A stretch of 64,000 nt of DNA from Cellulophaga baltica. GTDB lineage: Bacteria > Bacteroidota > Bacteroidia > Flavobacteriales > Flavobacteriaceae. The DNA lies in contig NZ_JAHKQN010000024.1 of the NCBI RefSeq assembly GCF_018861125.1, forward strand, positions 25,177 through 89,176. Direction: 5' to 3'. Under the pieces are notes generated by a model. That model was not told the origin of the DNA and made no database searches. It saw only the letters and a program-made list of their open reading frames with translations. Shown piece by piece: positions 27,982 through 35,790 of this stretch. The position numbers were made by a program, and so were the translations under genes. Position 1 is the stretch's first letter. Every line of letters starts with the position of its first letter.

Positions 27982-27996
27982 CTTAATCGTTTAAAC
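27981..27996. promoter_or_regulatory. LacI-type operator O2 at the divergent start sites
   Basis: GCTTAATCGTTTAAAC, the second copy of the CG-centred palindrome. It is flanked on both sides by minus-7 boxes that face inward, so one bound repressor would cover both predicted transcription starts. Confidence 0.75.
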
Positions 27997-28003
27997 AAAT
28001 ATA
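27996..28003 (-). promoter_or_regulatory. Predicted minus-7 box of kdgK-pfk
   Basis: Read on the minus strand this is TATATTTG, an exact TAnnTTTG match. It overlaps the edge of O2 by one base and gives a start near 27989, with a kdgK leader of about 124 bases that contains O1. Confidence 0.6.
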
Positions 28004-28014
28004 AACAACTTTAG

Positions 28015-29034
28015 GTGAAAAAAAAAAGAATAACGATAAAAGACATAGCAAATGTTTTAAGCATTTCACCAGCGGCAGTTTCTAAAGCCCTGAATGATGA
28101 TTCACGTATTAGTGCAAAGACTAAAGAAGCCGTAAAAAGAGTAGCCAAAGAGCTAAACTACCAACCGAACCACCTAGCCAGCGCCTTAAGAAGAGGGAAA
28201 AGTAATTTAGTTGGTGTTATTGTACCTAAAACTAATAGCAATTTTTTCTCTTCTGTTATTGAAAATATTGAAGCTGTACTTAATAAAGCTGGTTATAATA
28301 TTATAATTACCCAATCAAATGAATCTTTTGAAAAAGAATGTAAAAATATAGACACGCTTTTATATACTCAAGTAGATGGTATTATCGCTTCAATGGCCAA
28401 TGAAACTGTAGATTTATCTTTCTATGAAAAAATAAAGTCTAAAGGAATTCCTTTAATATTATTTGATAGAGGTGAAAATGATTTAAACGTAGATTATATT
28501 GGAATTAACGATTACGAAAGCAGTCATATGATTGTAAACCATTTGGTTGAAAGAGGATGCAAACGTATCGCACATATTGGAGGATTTAAACGAACTCGAA
28601 TTTTTAACAACAGAATTAAAGGTTATGTTGATGCTTTAAAAAAACATAATTTACCTTTAGATAACGAACTTTTGCTAGAGAGTAGCTTAACTACTGAAGA
28701 TGGCAGAAATAAAATGTTAGAATTGTTAGCACTTGAAAACAGACCAGATGCTGTATATATTGCTGGTGATTATGCCAGCTTAGGTGCACTTCAAGTTTTG
28801 AATGAAAAAAAAATTAAAATTCCTGAAGATATTGCTTTAGTAGGTTTTGGTAACGAACCTTTTACCGCTATGGTTACCCCTACTATTACTAGCGTAAAAC
28901 AACATAGTGAAGAAATAGGAAAACTTGCTGCGAAGAGTTTTTTAGATCATGTAGAAAAAACTACTGTAACTCAAAACTTAAATAAAATAATTTTAGATGC
29001 TGCTCTAATTATTAGAGATTCTTCTAAAAAATAA
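28015..29034 (+). CDS. LacI-family transcriptional regulator
   Basis: A 339-residue repressor-type regulator. The N-terminal helix-turn-helix is ITIKDIANVLSISPAAVSKALN, followed by the hinge helix HLASALRRGKSN that inserts at central CG steps of LacI operators. A periplasmic-binding-protein-like effector domain (about 62-339) follows. The start codon is GTG, directly giving MKKKRITIKDIA. It is divergent from kdgK-pfk, and two matching palindromes lie between them, so autoregulation and control of kdgK are likely (inference). The effector is probably KDG, KDPG or another sugar phosphate, which the sequence does not tell. Confidence 0.92.
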   Translation: MKKKRITIKDIANVLSISPAAVSKALNDDSRISAKTKEAVKRVAKELNYQPNHLASALRRGKSNLVGVIVPKTNSNFFSSVIENIEAVLNKAGYNIIITQSNESFEKECKNIDTLLYTQVDGIIASMANETVDLSFYEKIKSKGIPLILFDRGENDLNVDYIGINDYESSHMIVNHLVERGCKRIAHIGGFKRTRIFNNRIKGYVDALKKHNLPLDNELLLESSLTTEDGRNKMLELLALENRPDAVYIAGDYASLGALQVLNEKKIKIPEDIALVGFGNEPFTAMVTPTITSVKQHSEEIGKLAAKSFLDHVEKTTVTQNLNKIILDAALIIRDSSKK

Positions 29035-29068
29035 ATAAGCGTATTTGCACAAAACAAATACGCTTATT
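29034..29068. terminator. Bidirectional terminator between lacI and the DEH reductase
   Basis: A perfect 14-bp stem (AATAAGCGTATTTG / CAAATACGCTTATT) with a 7-base loop, between two convergent genes. The stem starts in the last base of the LacI stop codon. T-rich sequence follows on both sides, so it can serve both transcripts. Confidence 0.85.
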
Positions 29069-29090
29069 ATAAATTATATTCTAGTATTTA

Positions 29091-29852
29091 TTAGATACCT
29101 AAAGCTTGACCACCACCAATTTGGATAGTTTCTGCTGTAATAAATGCAGCATCTTTACTAGCTAAGAAAGAAACAACACCAGCAACATCTTCTGGCTGAC
29201 CTAATCTTCCTAACATAATATTGTTAGCCCAAGAAGCAAAAACTTCTGGTTTAGTAGATTTAATTTGTGCATGGAAAGGAGTATCAATAGTACCAGGAGA
29301 TACTGCGTTAACTCTAATGCTGTATTCAGCTAAATCTTTAGCTAAAGCTCTAGTAATTGCATGAACACCTGCTTTAGAAGTACCGTAAATTCCTGCACCA
29401 GGACCACCTGCAGTCCAACCTGCATTAGATGTATAGTTAATAATTGAAGGATGCTCTCCATTTTTCAAATAAGGGATTGCAGCTCTTGAAGCAAAGAATA
29501 CAGAATCTAAGTTTAAAGCCATAACAAATCTATAAAATTCAGTTGTCATTTCTTCAAATCTAGATCTACCACCTAAACCACCAGCATTATTTACAAGAAC
29601 ATCAATTCTACCGTATTTTTCACCAATTTTAGTGATATTTGACACTACCTCTTCTTCTTTAGTAACATCAAAACCGTAATATTCAGCAGTAATACCTTCT
29701 GCAGTCAATTCCTTAACTCTTTCTGCTCCTATTTCATCTTCAATACCATTTAAAATAACCGTATATCCGTCTTTTCCTAATCTTTTTGCTACTTCAAATC
29801 CTATACCTCCGGTTGCACCGGTAACAATAGCAACTTTTTTTTCTGAACTCAT
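29091..29852 (-). CDS. SDR-family reductase, probable DEH (4-deoxy-L-erythro-5-hexoseulose uronate) reductase
   Basis: A 253-residue classical SDR: TGATGGIG cofactor loop (about residues 12-19), NNAG (about 90-93), catalytic Ser in YTSNAG, YGTSK (about 155-159), and VNAVSPGTIDTPFH. It is the last gene of gntR-MFS-SDR. Related flavobacterial alginate loci carry an SDR in this place that reduces DEH (the spontaneous product of unsaturated uronate) to KDG with NAD(P)H. The assignment rests on family and context, as substrate residues are not diagnostic. The product KDG would be used by kdgK 1.2 kb away. Confidence 0.8.
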   Translation of the reverse strand: MSSEKKVAIVTGATGGIGFEVAKRLGKDGYTVILNGIEDEIGAERVKELTAEGITAEYYGFDVTKEEEVVSNITKIGEKYGRIDVLVNNAGGLGGRSRFEEMTTEFYRFVMALNLDSVFFASRAAIPYLKNGEHPSIINYTSNAGWTAGGPGAGIYGTSKAGVHAITRALAKDLAEYSIRVNAVSPGTIDTPFHAQIKSTKPEVFASWANNIMLGRLGQPEDVAGVVSFLASKDAAFITAETIQIGGGQALGI

Positions 29853-29887
29853 TTTTATTTATTTAGTGATTGTTATAATATTTTATT

Positions 29888-31195
29888 TTATTTGTTAGCT
29901 TTTAAAGGCTCAATTTTAGGACATAATACCCAAACAGCCACCAATGCTATTACAGCTAGTGTTCCTCCAATTAAAAATGCAGGAGTATAATTACCACCGG
30001 TTGTTATAAAAGTAACTAATGCAGTAAGTCCTGCCGCACCTAGTTTAGCAGCCATTCCAGCAAAACCCGATAAGGTACCAACTATTTTTCCACTGTATAA
30101 ATCACTTGGTAATGTTTGAATATTTCCAATTGCAACTTGAAATCCAAAAAGCAATACAGCCATAATAATTACTGCATTCATTGCCGTTCCAGGTGCTTTT
30201 AAAAGAAAGAAACAAGGAATCATCAATGCAATACCTAAAGTGATTGTCATCTTTCGTGTTTTATCTACAGACCAACCTGCTTTTATTCTATTTTTAGCAA
30301 GTAAACCACCAAATATCGCTCCAATCATAGCACCTACATAAGGTACCCATGCAGAAAATGCAATTTGTTTCACGTCCATACCAAAAACTTCAGACAAGTA
30401 AAGAGGAATCCAAACTATAAATAACCACCAAATAGGATCAATTGCCGCAGATGCAATAATTACTCCCCAGCTTTCTTTATGTTTAAATAATTGAGATGTA
30501 GTTGGCGTGTAACCTTCATCATAGTTACCATCTTTATCTATATCTTGATTTCTTTGACCTGAAAGAATATATTTTTTTTCATCATCTGATAGCCATGGGT
30601 GATTTTTTGGATCACCTTTAACTACAAATAACCAAGGAAGTAACCATAAAAAACCAAGTACAGCTACTACGATAAAAATTGCTTTCCAATCAAAATAATA
30701 TGATAATAATCCAATTACTGGATATGCCACTATACCACCTATAGCAGCCCCTGAATTAAAGATACCTTGAGCAAGAGCTCTTTCGTTAGTTGGAAACCAT
30801 TCCGCATTTGCTTTAGCTGCACCAGGCCAATTTCCTGCTTCAGCAATACCTAAAATAGATCTGAATATAGAAAATGATAACATACCTTGAGCAAAAGCAT
30901 GTAATAGTGTGGCAATAGACCATACTCCTATTGATAACGCAAAACCTATTCTAGTACCTATCCAATCGAAAATCTTACCAAAAAGAGCTTGACCTCCAGC
31001 ATAGGATAGTATAAAAATTGTTGATATTGTACCATAAATAGCTTTATGTCCGTCTTTATCCATCTCTGGAAATAATTCATTTGCAATATCAGGCCACAAA
31101 GCACCAAAAGCTTGTCTATCAATATAATTTACAATTGCAGCTAGAGCCACAAGACCTACAACCCACCATCGTAATCCTTTTACTTTCATATTCAA
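29888..31195 (-). CDS. MFS permease, ACS family (ExuT/hexuronate-like), probable DEH/uronate importer
   Basis: A 435-residue inner-membrane symporter with twelve hydrophobic segments. The N-terminal WWVVGLVALAAIVNYIDRQAFGALWPDI carries the family's NYIDR motif. GIAEAGNWPGAAKANAEWFP and ERALAQGIFNSGAAIGG are hallmark segments of the anion:cation symporter (ExuT/DgoT) group, which moves hexuronates and sugar acids with protons. It sits 12 bp after gntR and 35 bp before the DEH reductase. It therefore probably imports unsaturated alginate monomers or short products from the periplasm. Confidence 0.87.
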   Translation of the reverse strand: MNMKVKGLRWWVVGLVALAAIVNYIDRQAFGALWPDIANELFPEMDKDGHKAIYGTISTIFILSYAGGQALFGKIFDWIGTRIGFALSIGVWSIATLLHAFAQGMLSFSIFRSILGIAEAGNWPGAAKANAEWFPTNERALAQGIFNSGAAIGGIVAYPVIGLLSYYFDWKAIFIVVAVLGFLWLLPWLFVVKGDPKNHPWLSDDEKKYILSGQRNQDIDKDGNYDEGYTPTTSQLFKHKESWGVIIASAAIDPIWWLFIVWIPLYLSEVFGMDVKQIAFSAWVPYVGAMIGAIFGGLLAKNRIKAGWSVDKTRKMTITLGIALMIPCFFLLKAPGTAMNAVIIMAVLLFGFQVAIGNIQTLPSDLYSGKIVGTLSGFAGMAAKLGAAGLTALVTFITTGGNYTPAFLIGGTLAVIALVAVWVLCPKIEPLKANK

Positions 31196-31207
31196 TAAAT
31201 TAATTTA

Positions 31208-31915
31208 TTATTTATCAGAATGGTAGCAGTATTGATATAATGTACCAAAGTGAATTTTCATTTTTTCTTTTGCTAATTGAGGGTTTTGAGATTCAATTGC
31301 TTTGTAAATTTCTTCATGTTCTTTAATACCTCTTACAGATTGATTAGAGTCACAAACATGATATTTTTCAAAATTTGTAATAATTTCTGGTGTAATGATT
31401 AACATAAATGTATTCATTGTGCTATTACCACTTGCATTCGCAATTGCTAAATGAAAAAGCAAATCTTCTTGTACAGCATCTTCACCATTCTCAACTTTTT
31501 CAGCATAAGCTTCTAAAGCTTCACGTATTTTTTTTAAATCTTCATCTGTTCTTCTTAAAGAAGCCAACCTTACTGTTTTCAATTCAAGTAAAATTCTAGT
31601 TTCTACAAGTGATTTAAAATCTGGATCTTCTAAATTTAAGATGTCATTTAACATTCCATCCATTGCAACCGTTCCAATTTCTGCTATAAAAGTTCCACTT
31701 TGAGGTTTAGAAACTAAAATCCCGTAAAATTCTAATTTTCGAATAGCCTCTCTAATGTTACTTCTACTTACTCCAAACTTTTCTGAGAGCATTCGTTCTG
31801 AAGGCAATTTATCTCCTGGTTCTAAATTTTTAAAGCTGATTAACTCCTTAATATTCAAAATAATTTGATTTTGAATATCATTTTGATCTGATTTTGTAAC
31901 AATTTCTAATTTCAT
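31208..31915 (-). CDS. GntR-family regulator, FadR/UxuR-like
   Basis: A 235-residue one-component regulator. The winged helix is at about residues 18-85 (LEPGDKLPSERMLSEKFGVSRSNIREAIRKLEFYGIL). A C-terminal all-helical FCD domain (about 100-230) binds an organic acid effector, often through a metal. It is the first gene of the gntR-MFS-DEH reductase operon. Its own promoter and those of susC and the PL17 lyase carry TGGT-N2-ACCA units. These resemble the TGGTATACCA core recognised by UxuR/ExuR, the uronate regulators of enterobacteria. It is probably the repressor of the alginate genes, released by an uronate-derived acid (inference). Confidence 0.9.
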   Translation of the reverse strand: MKLEIVTKSDQNDIQNQIILNIKELISFKNLEPGDKLPSERMLSEKFGVSRSNIREAIRKLEFYGILVSKPQSGTFIAEIGTVAMDGMLNDILNLEDPDFKSLVETRILLELKTVRLASLRRTDEDLKKIREALEAYAEKVENGEDAVQEDLLFHLAIANASGNSTMNTFMLIITPEIITNFEKYHVCDSNQSVRGIKEHEEIYKAIESQNPQLAKEKMKIHFGTLYQYCYHSDK

Positions 31916-31938
31916 ACTCCTAAAACATTCTTGAAAAT

Positions 31939-31961
31939 TGGTTAACCAGATTGGTTTCCCA
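31939..31961. promoter_or_regulatory. Tandem GntR operator at the gntR promoter
   Basis: Two units, TGGTTAACCA at 31939-31948 (perfect palindrome) and TGGTTTCCCA at 31952-31961 (imperfect), spaced exactly 13 bp. The second overlaps the last two bases of the minus-7 box, a position expected for autorepression. Confidence 0.75.
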
Positions 31962-31967
31962 AAACTA
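31960..31967 (-). promoter_or_regulatory. Predicted minus-7 box of gntR-MFS-SDR
   Basis: Read on the minus strand this is TAGTTTTG. A TTTG element lies 16 bases further upstream. The predicted start near 31953 falls inside the operator. Confidence 0.6.
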
Positions 31968-32102
31968 TAAAAAAAATTTTTAACAAAAAAAGATTATTTA
32001 ATTCAAAAAAAAATAAAAAATCTTGTTAAAATAACAATAAATGTATATAACTTATTCCCAAGAGTTTATGCCTAAAAATTAAATAAATATTTTATGCAAA
32101 TT

Positions 32103-33026
32103 TTAATGCGATACTTCTAATTCATAGATATTAACCTTTGAATAAGCACCCTTATCTCTTGATTGAAAGTAATTTCCTGCTTTAAAATAATTTTCAAAAA
32201 CACCCCATTTTTTAATATGGATACCTTCATAAACTTTATATTCGTTACCATTTAAAACGATAACCATCTTGCCGTCTGATATTTTCACTTCAAGAACAAA
32301 TTTTCTAAAATCAACTTTTTGCTCAAAATTGAAACCTTCATCATCATCCCAAGCATCATCATGCAACATTTCTTCGTAAGTTGCATTTAAATTTTTCAAA
32401 ACCTTAGTCTTTACTCTAATTTTACCTTTATCCCAATAAATTTTTAAAATTGGTGGCGCATTATTATCATCTTCACCAATTAAATCTCTTTGCTCATTGG
32501 TCAACCTACCATGAATTTGCATAATAATTGTTCTATGGTATTTTCCATTTGAATCTCTGCTTGTCTCTTCCATAGAAATTTTGCCTTTCATATATGCTCC
32601 ATCTGCAAAAGTCCAGTTCACGTTATTATTACCAGGAACCATTTGCTCTCTTAATTCTGAACGCGTATACTTTGTATTTGCCGTTTTAGAATCAGTTGGC
32701 ATTGAGTGAAACACTATAGAACCTTTCGTAGAATCTATATACATATAAGGTTTAGCAATCTCATTATTAGCAAAATCTAAAATTTCAGGCGGTTCAATAT
32801 TATAAGGTTTTCCCTTTTCATTAGTAACTGGAAGTGTAACTTTCCAATGACTTAAATCTATATTAGGTAATCTTACTTTTTTATTCCTTTTCTTCTTCTT
32901 CTTTTTCTTTTCAATTTTAACATCCGATTCTGCAACGCTACTCTCACTTACTTGTGAAGTAGCGGTTACAGAAAGAAATGCTATTATTAAAAAGCTTACT
33001 ATTTCATTTCGGAAATTCATCTGCAA
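32103..33026 (-). CDS. Alginate lyase, polysaccharide lyase family 7
   Basis: A secreted endo-type alginate lyase (307 residues) cutting by beta-elimination. After a signal peptide (about residues 3-25, ending TATSQ) comes an unusual Lys/Arg-rich linker (37-52, including seven consecutive Lys). The PL7 jelly-roll domain follows. All three PL7 signatures are present: RSELRE (122-127), QIH (170-172) with the catalytic His, and YFKAGNYFQ (280-288) with the catalytic Tyr. In PL7 the QIH form is generally linked to activity on G-containing blocks, so polyG or MG preference is expected (inference). It is the last gene of the susC operon. No lipobox is seen, so it is probably periplasmic or secreted. 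Confidence 0.92.
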   Translation of the reverse strand: MQMNFRNEIVSFLIIAFLSVTATSQVSESSVAESDVKIEKKKKKKKRNKKVRLPNIDLSHWKVTLPVTNEKGKPYNIEPPEILDFANNEIAKPYMYIDSTKGSIVFHSMPTDSKTANTKYTRSELREQMVPGNNNVNWTFADGAYMKGKISMEETSRDSNGKYHRTIIMQIHGRLTNEQRDLIGEDDNNAPPILKIYWDKGKIRVKTKVLKNLNATYEEMLHDDAWDDDEGFNFEQKVDFRKFVLEVKISDGKMVIVLNGNEYKVYEGIHIKKWGVFENYFKAGNYFQSRDKGAYSKVNIYELEVSH

Positions 33027-33073
33027 TTCAATTTTATAATTCTTTTAATTCTAATACAACTAGTGTGCTAAAT

Positions 33074-34549
33074 TTAAAAACCAGGAGTAATAATATCAAT
33101 ATTATCTATAAATACATCTGTACTACTATCAACAGCACCTAAAGCTCTTACATATATTACAGCTATATCTGACGAAGCTGTAAATTGAAATGTTGTTGTT
33201 GTGAAATTATCAACACTTGAACTACTTTTATCCGGATTAAAATCATTTGTAATATTAACATAAGCGTCTGCAAAATCATCTATTCCAACCTCAGTCGTGA
33301 TTTCTGTATTTAAAATCCAAACCTCTGTATTAATACCTTCTGCTTCAGAACGAGTTTGTATAGTAAATGTATATTCAACACCAGGCTCTACAGCTACAAC
33401 CTGATAAAGTCTGCGACATGGATCATCAAATTTTAAACCTCTAGTTTTTACTCCATCTACAAAGTTACCATCACTTGTTGACCCTGGCTGTTCATCTGTG
33501 CAGTAAGTAGCATCTATATAATCATTTAAGTCAGTATTTCTCCAAATTGCTCTATACGGACTATCTATTGTAGCTCCTGAATTATCAACAACAGTACTAT
33601 TAGGTGTCATATCCCAAGCATCAGCATTATCTCCAGTTTCAGTAGTATATTCATCACCTGTCCCATTTAGAACAACAGCAGCAAAAGTAGCCTCAACTCC
33701 TCCTACAGGAACTGCTTTAGTAACACTTTTTGAAACTCCCGCTTCATTCTCTGTAGTTAAAGTAACATCATAAGTTCCGTCAGCTGCAAAAATGTGTATA
33801 GGGTTCATTTCTGTTGATGTATTACCATCGCCAAAATCCCAACTATAAGATACTGCTAAAATTGATTCATCTGTAAATTCAGCAGTTAAAGAAGATGTTG
33901 TAAAAGAAAAATCTGGTACTGTAGACAACACTAAACCTTCAATATTTTTAGACAATGAAACTTCTTCTCCTAAAAAATTAGTTATTGTTAATGTAGCCAC
34001 AAATACATCTTCACTTGAATAAATATGAGTAGGACTAAAATTAGCATCTTCTTCAGTGTCTTCAACTGAATTCCAACTAACAACTTCTCCATCTCCAAAA
34101 TCCCACTCTAATTCACTAGCACCAGAACTTAAATTTTCAAAAGAAACTTCTGAATCAACTATAGAAAAATCAAAATCTATAAACACAGGTGAAACATCAG
34201 ATGAATCTACTGCTGTTAAACCATCAGAACTAGTTGTTGTTAATTTAACGGTATACAAACCTCCTGTACTATAAGTATAGTCAGGGTTAGCTTCTGTTGA
34301 TGTATTACCATCACCAAAATCCCAATTATAAGAAACAGCGTCAGTTGAGTAACTTCTAAACACCAATGCTAAATCATCTTCAGCACTAGAACTTACAGTA
34401 AAAAGTGTATTGGGTTCTATGTTGTTTACATTCCCTGTTGGTGGTTCAAATTCTTCATAACCTGTATCAAAACAAGACACTAAAGTAAATGTGAACAGAA
34501 ATAACAAAGCAATACTACCTTGATATTTATTTATTAATTTATAATTCAT
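33074..34549 (-). CDS. PKD-repeat lipoprotein with C-terminal carbohydrate-binding-like domain
   Basis: A 491-residue predicted surface glycan-binding lipoprotein in the SusE/F position of the alginate operon. Lipobox LVSC (C26) is followed by an acidic Glu-rich anchor. Three PKD modules follow, each with the W-D-F-G-D-G core: YNWDFGDGNTS, LEWDFGDGEVV and YSWDFGDGNTS. The C-terminal 200 residues form a jelly-roll-like module with paired cysteines (DATYCTDEQ, DDPCRRLYQ), probably the alginate-binding part (inference). PKD 1 and PKD 3 share a 42-bp nearly identical DNA segment, pointing to internal duplication. It lies between the coiled-coil PKD lipoprotein and PL7. Confidence 0.82.
   Translation of the reverse strand: MNYKLINKYQGSIALLFLFTFTLVSCFDTGYEEFEPPTGNVNNIEPNTLFTVSSSAEDDLALVFRSYSTDAVSYNWDFGDGNTSTEANPDYTYSTGGLYTVKLTTTSSDGLTAVDSSDVSPVFIDFDFSIVDSEVSFENLSSGASELEWDFGDGEVVSWNSVEDTEEDANFSPTHIYSSEDVFVATLTITNFLGEEVSLSKNIEGLVLSTVPDFSFTTSSLTAEFTDESILAVSYSWDFGDGNTSTEMNPIHIFAADGTYDVTLTTENEAGVSKSVTKAVPVGGVEATFAAVVLNGTGDEYTTETGDNADAWDMTPNSTVVDNSGATIDSPYRAIWRNTDLNDYIDATYCTDEQPGSTSDGNFVDGVKTRGLKFDDPCRRLYQVVAVEPGVEYTFTIQTRSEAEGINTEVWILNTEITTEVGIDDFADAYVNITNDFNPDKSSSSVDNFTTTTFQFTASSDIAVIYVRALGAVDSSTDVFIDNIDIITPGF
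33809..33850 (-). repeat. Intragenic direct repeat, copy A (PKD module 3)
   Basis: 42 bp matching 34292-34333 at 40 of 42 positions. It encodes the WDFGDGNTSTE segment of the third PKD module, which implies recent duplication or gene conversion between modules. Confidence 0.8.
34292..34333 (-). repeat. Intragenic direct repeat, copy B (PKD module 1)
   Basis: The partner of 33809-33850, encoding the same segment of the first PKD module. The intervening second PKD module is clearly different at this place. Confidence 0.8.
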
Positions 34550-34572
34550 AATATTAAATTTTAATGTATAAC

Positions 34573-35778
34573 TTATTGTTTTACTATTATATCAAAAGCA
34601 TCTAACCTAACTTCATCTCCAGCAACAGTTCCATAAATTATAACAGATTCATTCTCCCCTGCTTCAAATGTAATTGCATGTTTTTGAAAAACATTTTCAG
34701 TTCTTCCTACACTCGTATCTGTTCTAGTTGCAAGAATATTTTCTTCTAATTTAGATTCTGCATAAGTTGAAGTATTAGGGTTTAAAATAGAAACTGTTAC
34801 TTCACCAAAATCTGTATCCAAAGAAAAAGCTGAAAAATAAGTTAGCACATATGTTACGCCTTGGGAAACCTCTATCTCTTGATAAATAACTCTATCCCCT
34901 GAAGCTGGTAATTTAGCAGCCTGTACTCCTTCTGGCAAAGCCGCTAAATCACTTTCATTAGTAGGTGCATTAATCTGAATAACAGTTGTACCCCCTGTAG
35001 TTGGACTCCAATCTGCATTACTAGGAACTCTCCAAGAATCTCTTCCATCCCCTGAACCATCAAATAAGGTTCCAACTTCAAATCCTGGCTCTCCAATTTC
35101 AGGAACTGGAATTGTTGGCACAGCTTGATTAACCGTAATAATTTGTTCTGTTGAAGCTGATTTACCTAAGTTATCAGTTACTGTTAAACCAACAGTATAA
35201 GTACCGGGTTCAGGGAATGAGAAAATTATTTCTCTATCATTTAAAGTACCTGCCTCTAATTCTTGAATTTGAGTTTCTAATGCAGCTACATTTGCTAATG
35301 TTTCGTCAGAAAGTGATGCTTCAGCATCTAATAAAGATTCTTCTAGCGCAGCTAATTCAGCTTCCATTACATCAATTACATCTTGATCAGTTTCACAAGG
35401 CAACTTAAATTCTATAGCAGCAATATCCTCTTCTAGGGCGACAACTTCTGCTAATTCAGCATCAATTAAAAGTTCAAGAATTGGCAAGTCTTTATTAATC
35501 AAAGAAACACCTTCAGAAGGTTCTATGCTCCATTCGTAATTAGTACCGTTTACGGCTAAATTTGAACCTGCTAAAAAATTAAAATCATAATTAGCAGCTA
35601 ATTCAACGTCATTACAATCAAATTCTGAAGTCGTAACATCAGTTACAGAATAAAAAGGTGTTGGACCTGTAATATCTTCCAGATCACCTACATCAGCTAA
35701 ATCATCACTGACACAAGAAGTTAGAGATACAAATGCACCTAAAACCATGTATTTTAATGTATATAAATATTTTTTCAT
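34573..35778 (-). CDS. PKD-like lipoprotein with inserted coiled-coil hairpin
   Basis: A 401-residue predicted outer-membrane lipoprotein (lipobox SLTSC, C22), second in the SusE/F position. A PKD-like fold starts at about residue 53 (FDCNDVELAANYDFNF) and is resumed at 182-217 (REIIFSFPEPGTYTVGLTVTDN). Between them lies an 80-residue insertion (about 98-178) made of Leu/Ala/Glu heptads, EVVALEEDIAAIE and ELAALEESLLDAE, that looks like an antiparallel coiled coil. The C-terminal 180 residues form a beta-sandwich with a CBM-like pattern. It lies 12 bp after susD. It probably binds alginate at the surface, with the coil acting as spacer or docking arm (inference). Confidence 0.8.
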   Translation of the reverse strand: MKKYLYTLKYMVLGAFVSLTSCVSDDLADVGDLEDITGPTPFYSVTDVTTSEFDCNDVELAANYDFNFLAGSNLAVNGTNYEWSIEPSEGVSLINKDLPILELLIDAELAEVVALEEDIAAIEFKLPCETDQDVIDVMEAELAALEESLLDAEASLSDETLANVAALETQIQELEAGTLNDREIIFSFPEPGTYTVGLTVTDNLGKSASTEQIITVNQAVPTIPVPEIGEPGFEVGTLFDGSGDGRDSWRVPSNADWSPTTGGTTVIQINAPTNESDLAALPEGVQAAKLPASGDRVIYQEIEVSQGVTYVLTYFSAFSLDTDFGEVTVSILNPNTSTYAESKLEENILATRTDTSVGRTENVFQKHAITFEAGENESVIIYGTVAGDEVRLDAFDIIVKQ

Positions 35779-35790
35779 AATTATAATTTT

